From assembly GCF_945859685.1 (NCBI RefSeq), contig NC_079148.1:34855946-34919945 (forward strand): a stretch of 64,000 nucleotides of DNA, given 5' to 3'. The stretch is from Eupeodes corollae (lineage: Eukaryota; Arthropoda; Insecta; Diptera; Syrphidae). Numbering within the stretch: the stretch's first letter is position 1; each line of letters begins with the position of its first letter. Both the position numbers and the translations under genes were made by a program. Of the stretch, positions 43,070-55,329 are shown in pieces. Under the pieces are notes generated by a model. It saw only the letters and a program-made list of their open reading frames with translations. It was not told the origin of the DNA and did not search any database.

Positions 43070-45715
43070 TCAGGAAACAATCCAGAAGGCACTAAGGAAA
43101 TCCAAGCGATCTTCTTGGCGATCCTTCTGTGGCATGATAGAAGAAACTTCTGAAGCCTCTAGGTTACGGAAAATTCTTTCAACTAATCCAGCTATGCCAA
43201 GCTGCTTGAAAAATGCAGACGGCTCCTGGACTAATTCAAGTAATGAATCGCTGAACCTACTATTGGACACTCACTTTCCTGGTAGTTCTCTTACCGAAAC
43301 TTGCAACAGCTTTACACGTTCAAGTTCAAATACAACATTTTCACAAGGTCTGATCACAAAGGATAAGCTACAATGGGCTCTCAACAGCTTCAAACCATTT
43401 AAAGCTGCAGGACCAGATGGTATAATACCAATTGAATTACAAAAGGCTTCTGATATAATTGCACCAATCCTTGAGGCAATTTTTACCAGCTGTCTTTACC
43501 TGGTCCATGTTCCCTTGGCATGGAGAGAAGTTAAACTTGTTTTTATACCTAAAGCAGGTAAATGCTCCCAAGTCGATCCTAAAGATCTACGACCTATAAG
43601 TCTATCATCATTCCTTCTTAAGACCCTGGAAAGATTGATTGATATCCATTTAAGGGCACGTATCGGTACAAGACTTCTGTCTTCGTCTCAACATGCCTAC
43701 TGTAAAGGTAAATCGGTGGAAACAGCGTTACACACTTTAATACGCACCATCGAATATTCCCTTAACAACGTGGACACATCTGCAATCACATCTGCACTGA
43801 CACCTCTAAATGTAGAGAGTTCGCTTCGGGAGTTAATTCATTTAATGCTTACTAGCAGAATAATTAACTCAAAACTGGGCAACTCTTCTAGCTGACGATT
43901 AGTTAGTAGAGGGACACCGCAAGGTGGTGTTCTATCCCCTCTCCTCTGGAACCTAGTGGTGAATGAAATCCTAACTAGTCTGGATGCGGAGTGTTTCAGA
44001 GTGATAGCCTATGCGGACGACGTTGCTATAGCAGTTTCGGGAAAGCATCTTAATATCCTAAAAGAACTCTTACAAAATGCCTTGGACAGACTAATACTTT
44101 GGGCTGATCGGTGTGGACTGGGTGTTAACCCACACAAAATCGATTTGGTCTTATTTTCGAGGAGATACAAAATTGCATTTGTCAACCCTCCTTATATTAA
44201 AGGAATCCAATTAAAATTCTCAGACGAGGCTAAATACCTAGGTCTTGTCTTAGACAAAAAACTAAATTGGAAACGCAACGTACAGGAAAGAGTCAAGTAG
44301 CTCTCTTTTCTTGCAAAAAAGCTATTGGTAATAAATGGGGTTTACAGCCCAGAATCACGCATTGGCTATACACATCGGTAATCAGACCGATTTTAACGTA
44401 CGGTGTGGCAGTATGGGGGACTGTTTTAGAGACAGGTATAAACAGGGATAAGTTAAATAAAGTCCAACGTTCAGCCTGCCTGTGTATAAGCGGATCGCTT
44501 TGCACGACCCCGTCTGCGGCACTGGACACCTTGCCCTACCTAACACCTCTTAACATATTTAGTTAACAAATAGCTGCAAGCTCTGCTATTCGCCTCAATG
44601 CTTCGTCGCAGTGGACTAACAACGACATTGGACACTCCGTAATTCTAAGGTACTTAGAATCAATTCCAAAGCACATAGACTACACCATCCCCCAACTACA
44701 ATTCAACAGAAATTTCCAGATTTCTATACCTACCAGATCTTTTTAGGAGGATAGGACATTCTTGGAGGATGAGTCAATCCATTTTTACACAGATGGGCCA
44801 AAAACAAAAGAAGGGGTTGGTGGAGGTGTGTACTCTGAACGACTGAAATTAAGTTTCCATTCCGTCTTCCCAATCATTACAGCGTATTCCAGGCAGAACT
44901 TTTGGCGATTAAGAAAGTCTTGTCTTGGCTCAAAGAAAACGTGATATCAATATCTGATATCCGTATTTTGTCTGATAGCCAGGCCGCTATCAAATCTCGG
45001 GACTCTGTCTCTACAAACTCTATAACAGTCCATAACTGTCGATCATCTCTAATTGAGATGGCGCAAGAGTTTAATATTTACCTTTGCTGGTTGCCGGGAG
45101 ACATTCCAGGTAACTGTAAGGCAGATGAACTCGCCAGGAACGGTACAGTACAGCCCATGGTACCACGTTTGGCAAGTACTGGCATACCAAGCGCTACTTG
45201 TAAACTGTTGCTAATGCAAGACGCTGCGAGGAGGGCAGGCACAAGGTGGAACAACATCACCACGTGTCAAGCCACAAAAAACATCTGGCCAACACTGGAT
45301 ATAAAACGTTCAAGGTGCTTGCTCTCTCTAAGCAGATCGCATATTAGCTCGATAATAGGTGTCATAACTGGACACTGTCTAATAGGAAAGCACGCCACGA
45401 GACTAGGCGTATTCTCAAATGACTTTTACAGATGCTGTATGGACGAGGAAGAAACGGTTCTTCATCTTCTCTGCACATGCCCCGCTCTAGCTCGAAAACG
45501 CAAGAATTATCTAGGAGAATTCTTCTTTAACGATCTAAACGATCTAAATCATATCGGTATAATCAGCCTCTCACGTTTCGTAAGGGACTCAAGCTGGTTC
45601 CATTAAACTTAGGAGGAAGCCTCAAGATTCATGTGGTATCACAAGGGGCCATTAAACTGGCCTAAGTGTTTCCGTTTCCATCTTGGACAGCCACTATAAC
45701 CTTACCTTACCTTAC
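43070..45715 (+). mobile_element. RNase H-bearing non-LTR retrotransposon (Loa/I-group), 5'-truncated, with 14 bp target duplications
   Basis: 2646 bp inserted on the plus strand into hAT element 2. The 5' end starts inside the region just before the RT (IQKALRKSKRSSWRSFCG), so it is 5'-truncated. The 3' end is gacagccactataaccttac with an (ACCTT)n tail. Exact 14 bp duplications on both sides prove target-primed insertion and date it after the hAT element. Confidence 0.93.
43073..45606 (+). pseudogene. Reverse transcriptase/RNase H, broken; motif A deleted
   Basis: RT finger: FKPFKAAGPDGIIPIELQK, WREVKLVFIPKAGK, DLRPISLSSFLLKTLERLID, SSQHAYCKGKSVETALHT. The text then runs from IEYSLNNV straight to DTSAITSALT. 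The related copy near 37900 has ATFLDIEGAF before NNV, so an in-frame deletion has removed motif A and its catalytic D. Motif B RGTPQGGVLSPLLWNLVVNE and motif C IAYADDVAIAVSG are intact after a stop near 43894. Thumb: AKYLGLVLDKKLNWK, SVIRPILTYGVAVWG. RNase H: HFYTDGPKTKEGVGGG, FQAELLAIKK (frame change), LSDSQAAIKS, CWLPGDIPGNCKADELARN (WVPGH has become WLPGD, so the active-site histidine is lost). Knuckle: CCMDEEETVLHLLCTCPAL. Stop at 45606. Confidence 0.9.
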
Positions 45716-45729
45716 TTAAGTGGTGACCC
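45716..45729. repeat. 14 bp target duplication, right, of RNase H-bearing element
   Basis: ttaagtggtgaccc, identical to 43056-43069; it is followed by the hAT element's own C-run. Confidence 0.93.
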
Positions 45730-45763
45730 CCCCCCCCTTAATAAGAATCTGAATCCGCCCTTG

Positions 45764-45771
45764 TGTTTCAG
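45764..45771. repeat. 8 bp target duplication, right, of hAT element 2
   Basis: tgtttcag, identical to 41270-41277. Confidence 0.85.
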
Positions 45772-48700
45772 ATCTACGAATATGCTATCGGTTTTAATAA
45801 AATTTAGTTTAACTAAGTGCAATTTCCAACAGAGAATGTACGCGTGTAAAAAATATTTAATTTTGTTTTATTTTCTTTAAAGTAAAGAAATTCCGTTAAA
45901 ATTTTTTAAGAACAAGGAATATTTACGTAAAAAATAAAACAAACTACAAAACTACAATTACATTGGTTAGGCCGACAGTTTTTGGTTTAATATTTCTTTA
46001 AATGAACATTTGGCTTATTAAAAATATCGAGTAAAAGTTTTTAAGGGTTCCATAATAGGAATTTATCAGTGTGAGTCACATCTAAGCCTCTTTATGGATC
46101 TTTATTCGAGACGCTCTTATACATACATTTTTTAATAGAAAAATCGGACTGATTACAATGATTTTCAAATGATTAGTAAAGCAGACACTCAGGATTCTTA
46201 GTTAAAAATCATATTTTGCACTTTTTCCAAAATCTTAAATAGTTAAATTATTGATATTAATATCGATTATAAATTTGAGAAGAAAACATAATTAATTTCA
46301 ACCAACTAGAAATTCTATTATTCGTTAATGAAATAAATATCTTTTTGAACAACGTTTAATTGATGATTTATTTTACGTAAATGTAAAATTGTTCCATTTT
46401 GCAATAGCAGCATTTTTATTTTACTATCTGTTCTCCAATTGCATTTTGAATGTTTTTTATTTTTCAATTAATTGATTTCGGTATGAATCCTTTAAAAAAA
46501 TTAAAAATACATTTTGAGTAGGTATAAATAAATACTAGTTGTTTTTCTGAAATATAATTCTTCGTTTTTTTTTTGTTCTTATATTTATCAAGTTACATGT
46601 ATATTTGTACACACACAGACACCCATACCATACATATTCTGTAAAAGCTAACAAGTTAAATTAATTTATTTCAGAATTCAGCCCTTAGGGAAAACAACCC
46701 AACAGACACACTCATACACACAGTAATATTAAAATTTATTCCAATATCTGCTGGCGATTTATGTGTAAACTATATACATCTCCAGCTCCAACAAAACGGA
46801 TGACCATAATAATATTTTCAACTTTCTCTGCACCCACCCATATAACACTCATTCCCATAAATATGGAACGTGGCAGTGCGCCACGACGCGCCCGTGCTGA
46901 GCCACCATTTCCACCCAACACCTTCACCGCATCACAGCATATCCTGCCAAAGTATTTTTTATGACGTAAATTTAATTTGAACATCTCACCGCACAGCCAG
47001 AACACACACCAACCATCAACCTCTCCTCTTCATTCAGTCAACCACCCCCTTTACCCGCTAGCAATATACCCTCTACCCAACACATACATACATACATATA
47101 TATAGCAAAATGCAGGAAGATGAAACGAATTTTCGCCTCACTTAAGGCAGACTTAATTGCTTTTCCTTTCGCGCTCAAGGATTTATGGTGTTCGTTTTCG
47201 CATTGATTTTTAAAGCAACATTTTTTGGTGTAATACCTTAAGTCTGGATCTGTATCCTAGGACGGGATGTTTCGTTTTCATGTTATGCTGTTCCTGTTTA
47301 TTTTGTGTGTTGTTTTTGTTTTTTGTTGTTTGTTGTTTATTCTTATATTATAGACGTGCAATTGAAATTATTCAAGATTCTTAATTAAATAAATTCTAAA
47401 TGTGTCATTTGGCTTAAGTCGGATTAATTCAGAAAGCCGTTTAGCTTAATTCTACCACCTTTGATGTTTCTTAATCAAAGTTCATTCACACAAAATGTAT
47501 GGAAGATGTGGCATTTGGTGTTTTTATTTTTATCTTTCTCTGTATATAGTTACAGGATGTTTACATGGTTGTCATGTTGGCACATACTTAGTTTCAATTA
47601 AATTGCTTTACAAAACTACCAAACAAAGCTTTGCATATAGATACCTACCATCTATTCTCGTAAGGATGCTTGAAATATATTTCCACTCCCTAAAAAAAAC
47701 ACATACAGTGTTCGTTATATAATTAAGCCACTGAAATTCAAGATATCCTTTCTTTGGTAAAGAAGAATAAGTATTCCTCAGAAAATTAATATTTTAACAA
47801 AATTAGTGAAGTCAATTAGTCCTTTCCTAATTCATCATAATTTATAAACATTTTTAAACATAATTTAACTTTTATTTTATTATTTATATGCCCTACATAC
47901 AGTTTGAGTCTTAAATATTTAAAATGGGTGGGAACAAATGAGTTCTGTGAAACATTCCACATGTGCGGCTGAGAAAAATATCTCTATCTCTTGACAGTAC
48001 GTTCAAAAGTAACATTCGTATAAATTCGAGTATTGTGTGAGAGATGGAATGTAACTGTCTATTTCGATAGAGCAACTGTTGTAAAAATATTCATAAAATA
48101 GCGAAAAACATGAACCCCGTAATGGTTGGCATTGGCGTTCGAGCATTGTGAACGCAATTCTTAAAACATTTACTCAGATTTCAATTTATATAATTTTGTA
48201 ATTAGGTCACTAGGTTTTAGGTCATTAGGTTTTTGAAAAATACCTCTTTGAAAATGCGAATAAAAATACATAAAACGCTGTTGTAAGGTCTATGGTCACG
48301 AGAAAACAAAATATCGAACAATGATTGTACAAAGTCCAGTCTTTTTTTCTTAATAAAGTTTCAATTATTTTAATATGCCTAATAGTTTTCTTACATTCTT
48401 ATTAGTAAGGAGATTACTCATGGAGCTTAATTTCAGTTTTATATTACGAAGCATGAAAAATTATGAATCTAAATTCTTTCTGATTTTTGAGAAAATTGAG
48501 ACTAGAAAAAGCATTTACAATACGAATTTGTAATAAAAACAAAAACAGCTTTTATATTAGGGCAGGTTCAGATTAAGAACTAATGAGGATTTTTTTTTAA
48601 AAATAAACTTTCATGGTTAAAAACTGCTGTTTCAGGGTGGTAAATTGTTGAAATCAGGCAATATTTTTTTAATGCTATCTTTAATGACTTCAATAATAAG

Positions 48701-48905
48701 ATTGAACTCATTGTCTTCACTTTGAGACATCAGACTTAAATTATGTAATATTCTAATTCAAATTTGCAATTTTCTTCTCATTAATTTAACATCAATTGAT
48801 CGTAATCTTTAAGATAAAATGATAACAGCCTGTTTGCTTCAAGTTCATTGTTATTGCATAATGAAGTTCAAAGTCTCAAAGTAAAATCATGATTTTAAAA
48901 GACTG
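45772..48905. other. Non-coding stretch with a GC-richer island
   Basis: Mostly AT-rich. The island at about 46740-47060 is GC-richer and C-rich on the plus strand, and is open on both strands (89 codons on the minus strand, 46736-47005; 67 on the plus strand). I recognise no protein in either frame. A CATA/TATA run lies at 47085-47104. Nothing else supported. Confidence 0.45.
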
Positions 48906-48917
48906 CATTCACACAAG
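48906..48917. repeat. Target duplication, left, of RTE copy 2
   Basis: cattcacacaag; the right copy at 52011-52022 is cattcacataag, 11 of 12 identical. Confidence 0.8.
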
Positions 48918-51900
48918 GATGTTCAAAAGGTAGACATGTGCATTCAAGAGGACACAAGCGTCCACAGGTTTTTCTCAAAAACCACCTCTGTCTATCAACT
49001 CCTACTCTAACCTTCCCGTGGTGAACGTTGGGTGCCTAGTACCTTAACTGGAGTTTGAGTTTCAACCCCAGTGGAAAGTTGTTGGAGGCAGAAAACGAGA
49101 GAGGGGGGGCTAGGTGTTTAAAGTAAGACACCTCTTCTTATCCAGACGGCAGTGGAGGAATTCCCGAGATGGAATTAACGGTGGCGACTATTGTTCCAGT
49201 AAGGTTGAACTACTTAGTGAACACCTTATAAGGCTTCTTTGACTTATTCGGAGCCCAAGCCTATAAGGAGCGGTTTTATCTAATTCCCCATCCGAGGAGT
49301 TATACTAAGGATCTGGCCCTCCAAGTTGGGGGTTGTGCCGTAGGGATGACTTCCTGGCCACGTAAAAGCTTCATAGTTGCGAAGCACCAACAAGCCTCGG
49401 ATACGGACGGATTTACTGTTGACAACCAACCCAAACGAATTAAGGACAACGAACTTCGCATATGCACGTAGAATGTTAGGTCCCTTAACAGACCACGTGC
49501 GGCCGAAGAATTAGCGGAGGCAATAGACTGCTATAAAGCAGACATCACCGCAATCCAGGAAATACGATGGGATGGGCCGGGCAAAAAGAGGATGAAAAAC
49601 TGTGACATTGACTATGGTGACTGCTACCACAAAAACCAACTGCGCTTATTTGGATGCGGCTTCGTCATTTGAGCCAGACTTAGGCAAGAAGTCTTGAGCT
49701 ACAGGTGCATAAATGAGCGACTCATGACCATATGCACGCCCCGCAGAAGAGAAAGACGACAACAGCAGAAATATGCTCTTTGAGCTCTTAGACAAAACAT
49801 ATGAACAGTGTCTTAGCTACGATATTAAAATAGTGCTGGGGGATTTTAATGCCTCTTTAGTTTAATAATTAGGAAGAACAGTCTGCACGACAACACTTCC
49901 GACAACGCATTCAGGCTCATAGATTTTGCTGCGGGACGAAACGTCATGGTAGCCAGTACGCGTTTTCCACACCTCAACATCCACAAAGGAACTTGGACTT
50001 CTCCAGATCAATCTACCGTCAACCAGATTGACCTTATTGCGATCGACGCCAGACACGCTTCCAGCATTATGGATGTACGAACTTTCCGAGGAGCTAACAT
50101 CGACTCGAACCACTTCCTCGTTGTAGCCAAGGTAGCACTTCGGATGTCCAGACCCAAGGCAAAACAGAGAGGTGCTGGGAGAAGGCACAACGTTGAACGG
50201 CTACAATCGCCAGAGATCGCCAAATCCTTTCCGACCGAGTTACAAGTAACCTCTCTCGAAGTTCGCTGCCGCCAACACAATGTATCGAAAACCAGTGGCA
50301 ACATTGCCAAGATGCAATCAGAGGCACGCAAAGTGGCGCTGCATAAAAGGACGAGAGCTCTATGAGCAGAAGAGGCGAGAGGAATGCCGACTCCTCAGAA
50401 GGAAAAAGAGAGGGTATGAGAAGCTTGCGGTCGAAGATGTTGAGAGATTCAAAAGCAGGAGTGAAGTCCGAAAGTTTTATGAACAGGTGAAACGAAATTC
50501 ACAGGTATATAAACCTAGACCCAAAGGCTGCAAAGGCGAAAATGGAAACATCATAGTGGAACCGCAGTCAATGCTGAGGATTTGGAAGGACCACTTCTTC
50601 AGACTGTAAAACGGCGACGAAGAACTGAATTCCGCTGTCAGGCAGGATGATCCATTCATAGACGACGAAAGCCAACAATCCCGTCATCCCAACTTAGACG
50701 AAGTAAAGATTGCCATATCTAAGCTGAAGTCTTATAAAGCCGCTGGAGCGGATGGCTTGAATGCCGAGCTCTTTAAAGCAGCTGGAGATAAGTTGGTTAG
50801 GAGCATGCACCAACTTATCTGTAAGATATGGTCGGAAGAAAACATGACCGATGAATGGAACCTCAGTATTGTTTGCCCGATCCTGAAAAAAGGAGACCCT
50901 CTAAACTGCACCAACTATAGAGGAATAAGTCTACTTAACATCGCCTATAAAATCTTCTCTGCCATAATATGTGAACGTCTAAAGCCCATCGTCAATAACC
51001 TGATAGGTCCTTATCAGTGTGGTTTTAGACCAGGAAAGTCCACATTTGATCAAATATTCACATTACGGCAAATCCTGGATAAAAATCAAGAGCACCAAAT
51101 CGACACCCACCATCTTTTCATCGATTTCAAGGCCGCATATGACAGCATCTACAGGGATGAGCTGTATAGAGCCATGTCTAGCTTTGGCATCCCTGCCAAA
51201 CTCGTCCGTTTGTGCAGGATGACCATGGAAAATTCACGCTGCTCCATAAAAGCTAAAAACAACTTAACAGAACCTTTTGATGTCAAAAAAGGTTTTAGAC
51301 AAGATCGTGCTTGAAATAATAGTGCAGAGCTCAAACGTTAACACTAGAGGCACTTTCTTTCAAAAGTCTGTCCAATTATTGGCATATTCTGATGGCATCG
51401 ACATAATCGGAAGAACTCAGCTTGATGTCAATGGGGCTTTTGTGAGTATTTAGGCAGAGGCAAAACAAAGTCCATGCTGTCGTCAAGAAAGGACATACAA
51501 CACCGAAGTCTTGGTCGGAACGTCACCATTGACAGACGTAACTTTGAGGTAGTCAAGGACTTCGTCTTTTTGGGCAGAAAACAACACCAGCGCTGAGATC
51601 AAACGCAGAATAACTCTTGCTAACCGCTGTTTCTTTGGACTAAGAAAGCAATTGAGTGGTAAAGTCCTCTCTCGAGGGACCAAAGTGTTGCTATATAAGA
51701 CCCTTATCATCCTCGTCCTGCTATACGGTGCAGAAGCATGGACTATTACCCTTGACTATGATAACTGGATCACGTACAGCGCATGGAAACCAATGCTCCA
51801 TCCCGGAAAGTCTTGGAATCCACTCCCACAGGACAGCGCAGTACAGGAAGACTGCGGATCAGGTGGCGCGCACAAGTGGAAGGTGACCTCACCCAACTTG

Positions 51901-52010
51901 AAGCGCGAAACTGCAGACATCTAGCAAGGGACTGAGCTGGATGGAGAAGTTTGTTGGGTGAGGCCCTAGTTCACACAGGACTGTAGCGCCACCTTAAGTA
52001 CGTAAGTAAG
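48918..52010 (+). mobile_element. RTE-clade non-LTR retrotransposon, copy 2 (full length)
   Basis: 3093 bp between 12 bp target duplications (one mismatch). The 5' end is at the same base as copy 1 (gatgttcaaa). The 3' end is ggccctagttcacacagg, actgtagcgccacc, ttaag, then a short (GTAA)n tail, the compact 3' UTR with a short-repeat tail expected of the RTE clade. This copy defines the family ends used to place copies 1 and 3 and the SINE. Confidence 0.9.
49470..51925 (+). pseudogene. RTE-type endonuclease/reverse transcriptase, broken
   Basis: Endonuclease pieces: NVRSLNRPRAAEELAEAID (49470), ADITAIQEIRWDGPG (catalytic E) and LGDFNA (D-x-N), then a small deletion and shift near 49855. Next come DQSTVNQIDLIAID and IDSNHFLVVAK, where DSDH is expected (D changed to N). 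RT: SYKAAGADGLNAELFKAA, LNCTNYRGISLLNIAYKIF, GPYQCGFRPGKSTFDQIF, HLFIDFKAAYDSIYRDE (motif A) and FDVKKGFRQDRA. A deletion after GFRQ removes the GDALSC part of motif B. Motif C has become AYSDGIDIIG. Thumb: GTKVLLYKTLIILVLLYGAEAW. The main uninterrupted frame is 50757-51314. Confidence 0.87.
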
Positions 52011-52022
52011 CATTCACATAAG
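52011..52022. repeat. Target duplication, right, of RTE copy 2
   Basis: cattcacataag, partner of 48906-48917. Confidence 0.8.
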
Positions 52023-52546
52023 ATAGCTTTTTTTTGCTGTTCTATTTGAAATATCGGATCTAACTATGATCAAAGAATAATTTTCCATATTTCTTCTTAA
52101 ATCCCCAAAAACATCATTTATGCCCGACGACTTATCAAACAACCTATTAAGCGTATTTAGGACACAATAAATTGCTTAAGTGACGGAAACCTGATGTAAG
52201 GCCTTCCATCATTTACGAACACTTTGCACTTAGATTCATCGTTATAGAATCAAACTATAAGATTCCAAAAATCACGAACTTTTGTAAAGATGCTTCTGCT
52301 TGAAACAATGTCTTTTTTTTGATATTTCATTTTGACACCTTTGGTTCACTCAACGTAGATAACAGTAGTTAATAGACAATGGTAAATAAAAGAAATGAAA
52401 GAATTACAAGCTTACTTGCTTATCATTATTTTATCTCCAGTTGCATTGCTCCATTCAAAAAATTCAAATTGTAATACACGTTGTTTTTGGAATTCATGTA
52501 ATATTACCCTAGGACATAATTTCGGAAGCACTGTTTACCATAGATA

Positions 52547-52720
52547 TTCTTTTTAAGCAGCACTGCACGAATGTGAAATGCTTTATTAAGTTCAATATTT
52601 AACACTCTTTGCAATATAGTCACATTCAGGATCAATGTTCATCGGTATTTCTGATTGCTCGCATTGTGTAAGGGTATTCTAAACCCCTTTGGTGCGAACA
52701 TACTTGTTATTGGCACAAAA
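52547..52720 (+). pseudogene. CR1-like C-terminus and 3' UTR, short fragment
   Basis: tttttaagcagcactgcacg and aatgtgaaatgctttattaa parallel the segment at about 6440-6480 that encodes SRTTRMWNALPG. Then the UTR block ttgctcg, taagggtattct, aaacccctttgg parallels about 6548-6600. It is very decayed and no protein can be read through. Confidence 0.65.
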
Positions 52721-53365
52721 CATTTTTGTTCGTTTTGTGGCTTAATAATAAGACCACAACTGTACCTTCTATCACATCACATCACATACTTATGTCACCA
52801 AATTTGCATATAGGATGTGTGTGTGTGTAATGTATGTTTTGTTCATAAGTATGGGATCTACAATCTACAAACATACACAAATGGGGAGTGAAAATTAATG
52901 AAAACAATTTTCAGTTATTTGTCACTTTTTGTCAGTCTTATACGCCTTACTGAGTAGCTAAGCTGCATGGGTATTTTTTGTTAACATTGGCGTACCTATT
53001 TATTAGAAAATAAAGAGAAAATGCGGGTATTTGAAATCAGGAGAGGGCCTGAAGCCATTAACCTGGAGGTGTTTTGAAAATTGATATAATTCTGGAATGG
53101 AGTTACCTTAGTTTTCAGCCATTTGTCATATTTTTAACAACATTTAACAATCAGTATTGCATTAAAAAATGTCACCAAATTGCAATATGGCTTTTTGGTT
53201 AATTTGTCCCAAGAGGGTTCTTTCCTAAATGAATGGCAATTACACCCCTAGGAGTCATTAAATGTTAATTTCACTTGAACTTAAAAAAAGGCTTCATGTA
53301 AAATTTGGATGGACAAATTGGACAAAATTTAAAAAGTGGGCAAACAAAAAAAAATGTCAATAAGT
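52721..53365. other. AT-rich non-coding stretch
   Basis: No gene supported. A short GT run (gtgtgtgtgt) lies near 52818-52828. Confidence 0.5.
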
Positions 53366-53935
53366 GAGTATCTGGTTGGATAAGTAAGTGAGTAAGTGAG
53401 TACGTGAGTAAGTGGGTAAGTGAGTAAGTGAGTAAGTGAGTACGTGAGTAAGTGAGTAAGTGAGTTAGTGAGTAAGTAAGTAAGTGAATAGGTGAGTTAT
53501 AGAGTAAGTGAGTTAGTGAACAAGTGAGTAAGTGAGTAACTAAGTAAGTGAGTAAATGAGTAAGTGAGTAAGAGAGTTATTTAGAAAGTGAGTAAGTGAG
53601 TAAGTGAGTTAGCGAGAAAGTGAGTAAGTGAGTAAGTGAGTAAGTAAGTAAGTGACTAAGTCAGTAAGGGAGTAAGTCAGTAAGTGAGTTAGTGAAAAAG
53701 TGAGTAAGTAGTTAGTGAGTAAGTGATTAAGTTAGTAAGTGATTAAGTGAGTAAGTGAGTAAGTGAGTGTGTGAGTATGTGAGTTGTAGAGTAAGTCAGT
53801 AAGTGAGTTAGTGAGAAAGTGATTAAGTAGTTAGTGAGTAAGTGATTAAGTTAGTAAGTGATTAAGTGAGTAAGAGAGTAAGGTTTTAAATGAATTAAAG
53901 GTTAAATGAGTAAGTGAATGAGTAAGGATATAAGT
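53366..53935. repeat. GTAA/GTGA minisatellite
   Basis: About 570 bp made almost wholly of 4-base units gtaa, gtga and variants (gtta, gtca, gtac), often paired as an 8-base unit gtaagtga. Interrupted by a few longer variants near 53500, 53580 and 53790. No ORF meaning. The unit resembles the (GTAA)n tail of the RTE elements nearby. Confidence 0.93.
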
Positions 53936-55329
53936 AAAGGATTCTAAAAATAAGTGAAAGCTTGTGTTATTAGTCTTAGATACAAAAACGACAAATTAGA
54001 ATTGTAATTTTGTATATTTTTAAAACATGTTTCTATACTTTCCAAAACGAAACACTTCTAAGAACAGTACATGAAAATATCTCCACCTTACAAAATGTGC
54101 CCTTTTCACTTCTAAAGCACAAATCCGCTTGTGTGTGTGTTTATCTAATGCGTATACAAGCAAAGCTTATGGATAATTTTAAGCTAAGATCCCCTCCTAT
54201 ATTGACTTAAGGCAAAAACTTTCATGATGGGCAAAGAAGGATGCAAATATTTTGTAGATAAAGTTATATTTGATGTAATCGGGCTACACACGACAACACA
54301 CACATAGACTTAAACACAAACACAAAAACAGAGACTTCTGCTAACACGGTCGCTAAAGACAAAAGACGAACTTTATGTGTTTGTTCGTCCTTTTTACACT
54401 TATGTATAATGTTTTTTTTTTTTTTGAATTTTGTTTTTACTCCAAAAAGTTGACACTCGAATATTCATATGAGATAAATTCTAAATGTTCCACAGAGTTA
54501 AGTAAGAGGCTATGGGATAATGCTGAAATGCTTATGCTCGAGACGAGAAGGATATGCTGCATTACTACGTGTTGTATAGTATACATATCTATATAATATT
54601 CTGTTCAGTTTAGTTCTATAAGAATTTTGTTATAAGTTTGACATCATTTTATCTTTTGCTATCTGTGTGAAATGAGAGAAAATTTTATACGAATAAGGAG
54701 CCATTTTTACATTGAATTTAAAGGATGACAAGATTTATGATGCAGGGGATGAATTTTACTATGATGATGGTGGTATATAAATATGTCATATCTGTATGAA
54801 TTAGAAAGTTTCTTAAAGCTTAAAATATAGGAGATAGGTTAGGGAAAGGTTCTTATGTATTTACAATGTAGCGAGTTTTCTATAGAACATTTTAATCTAA
54901 GGATGAACAAAGAAGAACAAAATATTTTACAAGAAGGTACATTTATAATTTAGGAATTGACCTTTATGAATACGTCGCCTGCAGAGACAAGATACGAGAT
55001 TACTCTTACTTTCATAAGAACTTTAAGAAAAAAAAGTGCAAAATTGTAAACGATTTTAAAACTCATTTGAGAACATTACTAAGCGAAAAAGATTGGTTCG
55101 GTATTTTTGATTGATCTAAACGGTTTGCTATCTTTTAAAATTTACTAATGTTAAAGTCTGAACATGGCTTCTTGTTCTTTAGAAATTTGTAATATTGATT
55201 TTAGATGTAACATGTTACAAACGTCCACCGAAAAAATACCAATGTGACAGTTCTTGTTTTGATCTTCAATGAAAATTGTAGGAACTTTCAATTAATAAAT
55301 TATCACGATTTCCATTCCGGGAGTATAAA
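53936..55329. other. AT-rich non-coding stretch
   Basis: No gene or element recognised. Two short open frames (54010-54210, 54375-54596) are low-complexity and unsupported. Confidence 0.5.

Larger units (their letters stand above)
41278..45763. mobile_element. hAT-like element 2, carrying nested insertions
   Basis: Left end caatggcggatccaga (41278) and reverse complement of the right end caagggcggattcaga (45763) match 14 of 16, and both continue to a G-run and ggggtca. Perfect 8 bp duplications lie outside. Total 4486 bp, but 2646 bp of that plus one 14 bp duplication are the later retrotransposon at 43070-45715, leaving about 1.8 kb. It also holds a SINE (41704-42001) and the dispersed repeat (42205-42780). 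A second TIR-like motif (caatggacgctccagggggg) occurs at 41560. No hAT transposase was recognised. The frame at 41386-41712 (-) has no family signature. Confidence 0.82.

Noticed and set aside
53366..53935. CRISPR-like array
   Set aside because: The units are 4-8 bases with no unique spacers, and the genome is eukaryotic; it is a minisatellite.
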